Shown here: positions 7,591-13,073 of the stretch, in pieces | Layout of the letters: every line of letters begins with the position of its first letter | Position numbering within the stretch: position 1 is the stretch's first letter | NCBI GenBank assembly: GCA_041486385.1 | Contig: JBGPLJ010000071.1 | Coordinates: 1-13,073 of the forward strand | DNA length: 13,073 nt | DNA from: JBGPLJ01 sp041486385 | GTDB lineage: Bacteria > Pseudomonadota > Gammaproteobacteria > Steroidobacterales > Steroidobacteraceae | Direction of reading: 5' to 3' | Program-made: the position numbers and the translations under genes | Notes under the pieces: model-generated | What the model was told of the DNA's origin: nothing | The model's input: only the letters and a program-made list of their open reading frames with translations | Databases searched by the model: none

Positions 7591-8774
7591 GACGCACTCT
7601 CGCGCGGGCGCACGATCGCCGAGCGGCCGGACAGCATCGACTCGTGATAGATGCGCAGCATCAGTCCGACCCACGCGAGCGTCACGACGAGACTCGAACG
7701 GCCGTAGCTCACGAGCGGAAGAGTCAGCCCCTTGGTCGGCAGCAAACCCATGTTGACGCCGATGTTGACGAACGCCTGCAAACCCATCCACAGGCCAAAG
7801 GCTGTCGCGAGATAGGATTGAAATGCGAGGCCCGCTTCGCGCGCGATGCGCGCGATGTAGAACGACCGCCAGACCAGCAGCACGAACAGACCCATGATCA
7901 TCACCACGCCCGCGAGACCGAGTTCTTCGGCAAGCACGGCGAAGACAAAATCGGTGTGCGCCTCGGGCAGATAGAAGAGTTTCTGCACGCTCGCGCCGAG
8001 TCCGACGCCAAACCATTCGCCGCGCCCGATGGCGATGAGCGACTGGGTCAGCTGAAAGCCGCTCGCAAAGGGATCGGCCCAGGGGTCGACGAAGGCCATC
8101 AGGCGTTTCACGCGGTACGCCGATGACACGGCAATGAGGGCGAGCAGTGCAGCGCCGCCGATACATAGTAGGAGCACGTAGCGCAGGCGTGCGCCCGCAA
8201 CGAACAGGAGTCCAACTCCCGTCACGAGGAGCACGGTCGCGCCACCGAAATCCGGCTCGATCAGCAGCAGCGCCGCGGCGAGACCGAGTGGCGCCATCGG
8301 CTTGACGAATCCGAGAAACGTATCGCGCAGTTCTTCGCGACGGCGCACGGCGTAGCTCGCGAGGTACACGAGCACGAAAACGCGAGCGAGTTCGGAGGCC
8401 TGGAAGTTGATGGGCCCAAAGCGCAGCCACCTGCGGCTGCCATTGACGACCGCGCCAAGGCCAGGCACCAGCACGGCGACAAGCAGGACAATGGCCGCGA
8501 TCAACAGTACGACGCCGAGGCGATCCCACACGTCCGCGCGCACTGTCGCGAGAATCACGCCGGCGACACAACCGACGAACGCGAACATGAGCTGGCGCTC
8601 GAGATAGAAGAATGGATCGCCGAGCTTGCTGTCCGCGATCGAAATCGAAGCCGAGGTCACCATGACGAGGCCGACCAGCAGCAGCGCCAGGATCACCGCG
8701 ACCATCACCGGGTCCCAGATGAACCGCTGACCGCGGGTCAATCCACGCGCGACGCTCAATGAGGCAGCGCTCAT
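7587..8774 (-). CDS. ftsW: Septal peptidoglycan glycosyltransferase FtsW
   Basis: FtsW is a SEDS-family polytopic membrane protein that polymerises lipid II into glycan at the septum together with the transpeptidase FtsI. The product is 395 aa and very hydrophobic, consistent with ten transmembrane segments. Conserved parts are NGSRRWLRFGPINFQASELARV, IEPDFGGATVL, the large periplasmic-loop motif GEWFGVGLGASVQKLFYLPEAHTDFVFAVLAEELG, and VNMGLLPTKGLTLPLVSYGRSSLV. In the last motif the usual Gly-Gly of SEDS proteins reads Gly-Arg (residue 359). ATG at 8774 overlaps the murD stop as ATGA, with AGGAG 9 nt upstream. RodA is excluded by the position between murD and murG. Confidence 0.96.
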   Translation of the reverse strand: MSAASLSVARGLTRGQRFIWDPVMVAVILALLLVGLVMVTSASISIADSKLGDPFFYLERQLMFAFVGCVAGVILATVRADVWDRLGVVLLIAAIVLLVAVLVPGLGAVVNGSRRWLRFGPINFQASELARVFVLVYLASYAVRRREELRDTFLGFVKPMAPLGLAAALLLIEPDFGGATVLLVTGVGLLFVAGARLRYVLLLCIGGAALLALIAVSSAYRVKRLMAFVDPWADPFASGFQLTQSLIAIGRGEWFGVGLGASVQKLFYLPEAHTDFVFAVLAEELGLAGVVMIMGLFVLLVWRSFYIARIAREAGLAFQSYLATAFGLWMGLQAFVNIGVNMGLLPTKGLTLPLVSYGRSSLVVTLAWVGLMLRIYHESMLSGRSAIVRPRESAS

Positions 8775-10129
8775 GCTGCGAGACTCCTGACAGCCGCCGC
8801 GAATACTTCGCCGCGATGCTTGTAGTCACGGAACATGTCGAAGCTCGCGCAAGCCGGCGACAGCAGCACAGTGTCACCGCTGCGGGCAACAGCGCGCGCG
8901 AGGCGCACCGCCGACTGCATGCCGTCGGCGAAAGTGACTTCGCATACGCCATTGAGAGCGGCCGCAATCGGCTGCGCATCGCGCCCGATCAGCACGGCGT
9001 GACGCACCTTGCCGCGAAACGCCGCACCGAGCGGCGTGAAGTCCTGATTCTTCCCGTCGCCGCCGGCGATGAGGACGAGCGGGCCCGGGAAGCCAGCTAC
9101 AGCCGCGAGCGTGGCGCCGACGTTCGTGCCCTTCGAGTCATCCACGTAGCGCACAGCATCAACATCGGCGATCCACTGCGTGCGATGCGCGAGCCCTGAG
9201 AATGCGCGCAGCGCGCTCAACATGGCGTTATCCGAAAGTCCTATGGCTTCACCCACCGCCAGCGCCGCCAGGGCGTTCGCGACGTTGTGAAGGCCGGAAA
9301 TCCTGAGTTCGCGCGCTGCAATCAGCCGTTCACCGCGTCGCGTGAGGGTCAGATCGTTCGAGGGTGCAACGGCGATGCCGAAATCGGCCCGCCGGCTCGG
9401 CTCGAGCGAAAACGTGAGTGTGCGTTGACCGGGATGCGCGAGGCGCATCACGAGTGCATCGTCGGCATTCAACACGGCGACATCGCAGCGCTCGAGAATG
9501 CGGGCCTTCGCCGCCGCATACTCGGCGACGCTCGCGTACCGATCGAGATGATCCGGCGTCACGTTCAGGATCGTCGCCGCGCGCAATTTGAGGCTGCGTG
9601 TCGTCTCGAGCTGATAGCTCGAAAGCTCGAGCACGTAGAGTTCGCGTGCACCGCCTTCCAGCAGATCGAGCGCGGGTTCCCCAAGGTTCCCGCCCGCGCT
9701 GACGCGCCGGCCGTCGGCGCGCGCCATCTCGGCGATCAGCGTCGTGACGGTGCTCTTGCCATTGGTACCGGTGACGCCGACCACGGGACCCGTGACCGCG
9801 CGCGCGAACAATTCGATGTCGCCGACGATCTCCAGACCGCGCTCGGCGGCGCGCCGCATGAAGGGTTCCTTGAGCGAAACGCCCGGCGAGATCACCACCT
9901 GACGCGCATGCTCGAGCAGCCGTTCGTCAAATCCTCCGACGCGCACTTCGATGCCGGCGTCGAGCGCCGTCAAGTGTTCGAGCTCCGGCGGCGCGGCGCG
10001 ACTGTCGGTCACGGCCACGCGCTCGCCGCGCGCCGCAAGAAAGCGGGCGCACGAGAATCCCGTGCGCCCTAACCCGACGACCACAATGTGGCGTCTGTCA
10101 GCATGCGGTTGATTGACTGATGGCGGCAT
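8771..10129 (-). CDS. murD: UDP-N-acetylmuramoyl-L-alanine--D-glutamate ligase MurD
   Basis: MurD adds D-Glu to UDP-MurNAc-L-Ala with ATP in the cytoplasm. From ATG at 10129 it has 452 aa. IVVVGLGRTGFSCARFL near residues 15-31 starts the UDP-binding domain. The P-loop GVTGTNGKST, LELSSYQLETT, and VTPDHLDRY follow. AEYAAAKARILE carries the lysine that is carbamylated in E. coli MurD. DDSKGTN and LLSPACASFDMF mark the C-terminal domain. The start is uncertain: an in-frame TTG at 10141 overlaps the mraY stop as TTGA and would add four residues (456 aa). The ATG is preferred because it gives a family-like N-terminus. Neither start has a strong ribosome binding site. The 3' end overlaps ftsW by 4 nt. 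Confidence 0.96.
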   Translation of the reverse strand: MPPSVNQPHADRRHIVVVGLGRTGFSCARFLAARGERVAVTDSRAAPPELEHLTALDAGIEVRVGGFDERLLEHARQVVISPGVSLKEPFMRRAAERGLEIVGDIELFARAVTGPVVGVTGTNGKSTVTTLIAEMARADGRRVSAGGNLGEPALDLLEGGARELYVLELSSYQLETTRSLKLRAATILNVTPDHLDRYASVAEYAAAKARILERCDVAVLNADDALVMRLAHPGQRTLTFSLEPSRRADFGIAVAPSNDLTLTRRGERLIAARELRISGLHNVANALAALAVGEAIGLSDNAMLSALRAFSGLAHRTQWIADVDAVRYVDDSKGTNVGATLAAVAGFPGPLVLIAGGDGKNQDFTPLGAAFRGKVRHAVLIGRDAQPIAAALNGVCEVTFADGMQSAVRLARAVARSGDTVLLSPACASFDMFRDYKHRGEVFAAAVRSLAA

Positions 10130-10137
10130 CGTGGCGC

Positions 10138-11223
10138 TCAACGCAACTTCAGCGTCGCAAGGCCCGCGAGCACCAGGATCAGACTGATGATCCAGAAGCG
10201 CACGATGACCTTCGGCTCTGCCCAGCCCTTCAATTCAAAATGGTGGTGAATCGGCGCCATGCGAAAAATGCGCCGGCCCGTCAACTTGAAAGACGCGACC
10301 TGCAGGATGACCGAGACTGTTTCAAGCACGAAGAGCCCGCCCATCACCAGCAACACGACTTCCTGGCGCACGATCACGGCGAGCGTTCCGAGCGCAGCGC
10401 CGATCGCCAGCGCGCCGATATCGCCCATGAATACCTGCGCCGGGTAGGCGTTGAACCAGAGAAATCCGAGGCCCGCGCCGACCAGCGTGCCGCAGAAGAT
10501 CAGCAGCTCGCCGACGCCCGGAATGTAGGGAATCTGCAGGTAGGTCGCGAAATTGAAATTGCCGGTCGCATACGCGAATACGCCGAGCGCGCCGCCGACC
10601 ATCGCCGCCGGCATGATGGCGAGCCCATCGAGACCGTCGGTGAGATTCACGGCATTCGACGTGCCAACCACCACGAAGTAGCTCAACACGATGAAGGCGG
10701 CGGCGTTCATCGGCAACGCGAAGTGCTTGAAGAACGGCAGATAGAGCGCGGTTTCCACCGGCGTCGTCGCGGTGAGATAAAGCGCCAATGCGCAGCCGAG
10801 GCCGGCGACCGACTGCCAGAAATATTTGTAGCGCGCGGCAAGTCCCTTGGCATTGCCGACGACGAGTTTCAGGTAATCGTCGTAGAAGCCGATGAAACCG
10901 AACGCGAGGGTCGTGCCGAGCACGATCCAGACGAAGCGATTGTGGAGATCGGCCCAGGCGAGCGTCCCTACCGTCATCGCGACCAGAATGAGCGCGCCGC
11001 CCATGGTCGGTGTGCCGGCTTTCGTCAGATGCGTCTGCGGACCGTCGGTGCGCACGACCTGACCGATCTGGCGGTTTGCCAGGCGGCGGATCATCGTTGG
11101 GCCAACGAGGAGCGCGATCGCGAGCGCCGTGATCACTGCGAGGATTGCGCGCAGCGTCAGGTAGCTGAAGACGTTGAAGCCCGAATGGACGTGCGTGAGT
11201 TTTTGTGTCAGCCAATAGAGCAC
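10138..11223 (-). CDS. mraY: Phospho-N-acetylmuramoyl-pentapeptide transferase MraY
   Basis: MraY is an integral membrane enzyme that transfers phospho-MurNAc-pentapeptide to undecaprenyl phosphate, forming lipid I. The product is 361 aa, the usual length, with about ten hydrophobic segments. GFNVFSYLTLRAI and KAGTPTMGGALIL open the protein. The Asp pair in FGFIGFYDDYLK, the motif NAVNLTDGLDGLAIMP, the third Asp in FMGDIGALAIG, and MAPIHHHFELKGW form the active site. The start is GTG at 11223. It matches the family N-terminus (MLxWL) and has AGGA 5 nt upstream. The gene lies 13 nt after murF, so it is one of the few genes here that does not overlap its upstream neighbour. Identity is certain. 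Confidence 0.97.
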   Translation of the reverse strand: MLYWLTQKLTHVHSGFNVFSYLTLRAILAVITALAIALLVGPTMIRRLANRQIGQVVRTDGPQTHLTKAGTPTMGGALILVAMTVGTLAWADLHNRFVWIVLGTTLAFGFIGFYDDYLKLVVGNAKGLAARYKYFWQSVAGLGCALALYLTATTPVETALYLPFFKHFALPMNAAAFIVLSYFVVVGTSNAVNLTDGLDGLAIMPAAMVGGALGVFAYATGNFNFATYLQIPYIPGVGELLIFCGTLVGAGLGFLWFNAYPAQVFMGDIGALAIGAALGTLAVIVRQEVVLLVMGGLFVLETVSVILQVASFKLTGRRIFRMAPIHHHFELKGWAEPKVIVRFWIISLILVLAGLATLKLR

Positions 11224-11236
11224 GGTGGTCCTGGCC

Positions 11237-12607
11237 TCAAGCGGTCTTCATGTAGGGCGCGCGCGCCAGCGCTTCGACCACGCGCTCGAGCCGATTGACG
11301 CGCGAGCCTTTGATCAGCACGGTCGCATCGGGCGGCAGCTCGCGCGCGAGGCGCTCGGTGAGCGCGTCGATGTCGGGAAACCATTCGGCGCCGGCTCCAA
11401 AGGTGTCGACCGCGTGACGGCTCAACTCGCCCACTGCAAAGAGCCGCGCTACGCCATTGGCACGCGCGTAGCGTCCGGCATCCTTGTGGCTGTCGATGGC
11501 AAAATCCCCGAGCTCCGCCATGTCGCCGAGTACCAGCCAGGCACCGCCGGCAACTTCGTGCAGCAGATCGATCGCCGCGCGCAGGGAACTCGGATTGGCG
11601 TTGTATGAATCATCGATGACCGCGGCGCCATTGGCCGCGGTCTTGATTTCCAGACGTCCGCGCACGGCACGCACTGCTTGCAGGCCGTGGACGCAGGCCT
11701 CAAGCCCGGCACCGGCGGCGCACGCGGCGGCTGCGGCGGCCAGTGCGTTGATGGCGTTATGCCGGCCGACGAGGCGCATGCACACACGGCGTTCGCCATC
11801 CGGTGCAATGAGCGTGAACTCGAGCGCGGCTCCGTTGGCATCGATGCGCTGGCGCAGCTCGTGCGCGGTGAAGTCGCTGCCCGCCGTCATGCCGAACGTC
11901 ACGGTGCGCCGCGCGCCGGCAAACTCGCGCCACAATGGCGCGAAAGTGTCGTCGGCATTGATCACGCACGTGGCATCGCCGGCGAGCGCACTGAACATTT
12001 CGCCTTCCGCGCGCGCCGCACCTTCGAGGCTGCCAAAACCTTCGAGATGCTCGGCGCCGGCGTTGGTCACGAGTCCGACCGTCGGTCTTGCCAGAGCACA
12101 AAGTCCGGCGATATCGTCCGCGCGGTTCGCCCCCATTTCGATGACGGCCGACGCGTGCAATGCATTGAGGCGCAGCAGCGTCAGCGGCACGCCAATATGA
12201 TTGTTGAGATTGCCGCGGGTCGCAAGGCACGACCCAACCTGCGACATGATCGATGCGGTCATTTCCTTGACCGTCGTCTTGCCATTGCTGCCGCCGACTC
12301 CGATGACGGGCAGCGAAAAATTGCCGCGCCAGGCGCGAGCGAGCGCCGTCAACGCGCTCAGCGAATCACGCACGAGGAGTTGCGGCAGGGAAATGCCGTG
12401 CAGGCGCTCGACCACCGCGCCGGCCGCAAGCCGCTGCGCTGCCACCGGCACAAATTCATTGGCGTCGAAATGCGGGCCGCGCAAGGCGACGAAGAGATCG
12501 CCTGCTTCCAGCGTCCGCGTGTCCGAAGAGACCGGGCCGAACGGGCGATCTTCGCCGTGCAGGGTTGCTGACATCACGCGGGCGGCATCGGCGAGTGTGC
12601 GCTTCAT
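11237..12607 (-). CDS. murF: UDP-MurNAc-tripeptide--D-alanyl-D-alanine ligase MurF
   Basis: MurF joins the Ddl product D-Ala-D-Ala to UDP-MurNAc-tripeptide, completing the cytoplasmic precursor. The product is 456 aa. SSDTRTLEAGDLFVALRG near residues 27-44 binds UDP. The P-loop reads GVGGSNGKTTVKEM near 103-116, with Gly105 where E. coli has Thr106. GNLNNHIGVPLTLLRL, VIEMGAN, and NAGAEHLEGFGSLEG follow. In ARAEGEMF, Glu201 aligns with Lys202 of E. coli MurF, the carbamylated lysine. GRHNAINALAA, DDSYNANPSS and GDMAELG are intact. ATG at 12607 overlaps the murE stop as ATGA. The ribosome binding site is weak (GAG), which suits translational coupling. Apart from the two substitutions the sequence looks fully functional. 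Confidence 0.96.
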   Translation of the reverse strand: MKRTLADAARVMSATLHGEDRPFGPVSSDTRTLEAGDLFVALRGPHFDANEFVPVAAQRLAAGAVVERLHGISLPQLLVRDSLSALTALARAWRGNFSLPVIGVGGSNGKTTVKEMTASIMSQVGSCLATRGNLNNHIGVPLTLLRLNALHASAVIEMGANRADDIAGLCALARPTVGLVTNAGAEHLEGFGSLEGAARAEGEMFSALAGDATCVINADDTFAPLWREFAGARRTVTFGMTAGSDFTAHELRQRIDANGAALEFTLIAPDGERRVCMRLVGRHNAINALAAAAAACAAGAGLEACVHGLQAVRAVRGRLEIKTAANGAAVIDDSYNANPSSLRAAIDLLHEVAGGAWLVLGDMAELGDFAIDSHKDAGRYARANGVARLFAVGELSRHAVDTFGAGAEWFPDIDALTERLARELPPDATVLIKGSRVNRLERVVEALARAPYMKTA

Positions 12608-12917
12608 GCGGACTCGAGACTCTGCAGCACGACCGCGCGGTCGCTGAACGCGCGCTGCTCGCTGCCGTAAATCTGGTAGTCCTCATGGCCCTTGCCCGCA
12701 ATCAGCACGACATCCTCGGGGCGCGCTTCGCCGAGCGCCATCCTTATCGCGGCGTCGCGGTCGCGCAGCACGCGCACGCGGCCCGCGTTTTCGAAGCCGC
12801 GCAGAATGTCCGCGACAATCGCGTCCGGGTTCTCATTGCGCGGATTGTCATCGGTGACGAGCGCGACATCGGCGTGGCGCTCGACCACCGCGGCCATCAG
12901 CGGCCGCTTGCCAGGAT
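12604..12917 (-). CDS. murE: UDP-MurNAc-L-alanyl-D-glutamate--2,6-diaminopimelate ligase MurE, C-terminal part only
   Basis: MurE adds the third stem-peptide residue to UDP-MurNAc-L-Ala-D-Glu. Only about the last 104 residues are present, beginning DPGKRPLMA. DDNPRNENP carries the DNPR motif that in Gram-negative MurE recognises meso-diaminopimelate, so the organism probably has DAP-type peptidoglycan. GKGHEDYQ is the conserved motif near the C-terminus. The stop TGA overlaps the murF ATG. Upstream of about 12917 the minus strand stops resembling MurE: it becomes the complement of a second murE copy in the opposite orientation. An apparent GTG start at 12936 (MALDHRD) is created by that junction and is not a real gene start. 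In ordinary MurE the sequence before DPGKRP is a Gly-Gly-containing GCGGDR-like motif, which is absent here. Confidence 0.92.
12737..12892 (-). repeat. Inverted repeat arm 1 (within murE)
   Basis: This 156-nt stretch of the minus-strand murE reappears in reverse orientation at 12918-13073. By hand alignment it is gapless with 6 mismatches (about 96% identity). The two arms are separated by 25 nt (12893-12917). Confidence 0.93.
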
Positions 12918-13073
12918 CGCGGTGGTCGAGCGCCACGCCGATGTCGCGCTCGTCACCGATGACAATCCGCGCAGTGAGAACCCGGACGCGATTGTCGCGG
13001 ACATCCTGCGCGGCTTCGAAAACGCGGGCCGCGCGCGCGTGATTCGCGACCGCGACGCCGCGATCAGGATGGC
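12918..13073 (+). pseudogene. Inverted repeat arm 2: inverted murE fragment reaching the window edge
   Basis: Read on the plus strand from 12919, this encodes VVERHADVALVTDDNPRSENPDAIVADILRGFENAG and continues to AAIRMA at the edge. It is a second copy of the murE segment at 12737-12892, in opposite orientation. It differs at six nucleotides, all within an intact reading frame. The resulting protein changes are conservative (Asn to Ser, Val to Ala, Leu to Ile), and two changes are silent. The pattern resembles a closely related murE allele rather than random error. It has no start codon of its own and is continuous with the end of the window. It is probably a fold-back chimera at a contig end; a genuine inverted duplication cannot be excluded. 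Confidence 0.85.

Noticed and set aside
6505..8979. 824-residue frame that would fuse an N-terminal extension to MurG
   Set aside because: The first ~463 residues overlap ftsW in another frame and are Arg-rich with no domain. MurG has its own ATG at 7590 overlapping the ftsW stop.
10400..10430. MraY active-site motif GDIGALA, with Ala where E. coli has Ser
   Set aside because: From memory, pseudomonads carry a similar GALALGAALG motif, so this looks like ordinary family variation.
12604..12936. A complete small gene of 110 residues starting at GTG 12936
   Set aside because: The start codon is made by the inverted-repeat junction. From DPGKRP onward the product is simply the C-terminus of MurE.
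1..13073. A new defence, mobile or biosynthetic system hidden in the window
   Set aside because: Every stretch except the 99-nt and 13-nt spacers and the inverted end is accounted for by recognised dcw genes. No direct repeats, insertion sequence ends, tRNA or CRISPR-like arrays were seen.

Overview
The window holds most of a bacterial division and cell wall (dcw) gene cluster. All eleven genes lie on the minus strand. In transcription order (right to left) they are murE (3' end only), murF, mraY, murD, ftsW, murG, murC, murB, ddl, ftsQ, ftsA and ftsZ (cut by the left edge). The DNA is GC-rich. The gene order, the FtsZ N-terminus and the FtsA, MraY and MurC sequences point to a gammaproteobacterium outside the enterics. 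A finer placement cannot be read from the sequence. A short type II murB sits between murC and ddl, which differs from the E. coli order.

Layout. 12604-12917 is the end of murE. From 12607 down to 3178 come eight complete enzymes plus the SEDS glycosyltransferase FtsW. Together they build UDP-MurNAc-pentapeptide (MurB, MurC, MurD, MurE, Ddl, MurF), move it to the lipid carrier (MraY), complete lipid II (MurG) and polymerise septal glycan (FtsW). From 3181 to 1 come the divisome genes ftsQ, ftsA and ftsZ. Almost every junction is an overlap of stop and start codons (mostly ATGA, once TTGA, once 8 nt), so the block is probably one translationally coupled operon. The largest internal gap is the 99-nt ftsA-ftsZ spacer, which contains an AT-rich tract and a strong Shine-Dalgarno site. 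No terminator, tRNA, rRNA, mobile element or CRISPR array was seen.

MurE keeps the DNPR motif, which indicates meso-diaminopimelate in the stem peptide. Ddl has the Lys-Tyr signature of D-Ala-D-Ala ligases. The peptidoglycan is therefore probably the ordinary Gram-negative type.

Two things stand out. First, the right-hand ~340 nt form a near-perfect inverted repeat. A 156-nt stretch of murE reappears in opposite orientation at 12918-13073 with six substitutions, so murE is interrupted by a fold-back. This is most likely an assembly or library chimera with strain variation, less likely a real inverted duplication. Second, MurF has Glu where E. coli MurF has its carbamylated active-site lysine, and Gly for Thr in its P-loop. 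I found no undescribed system: apart from these points this is a conventional dcw locus.
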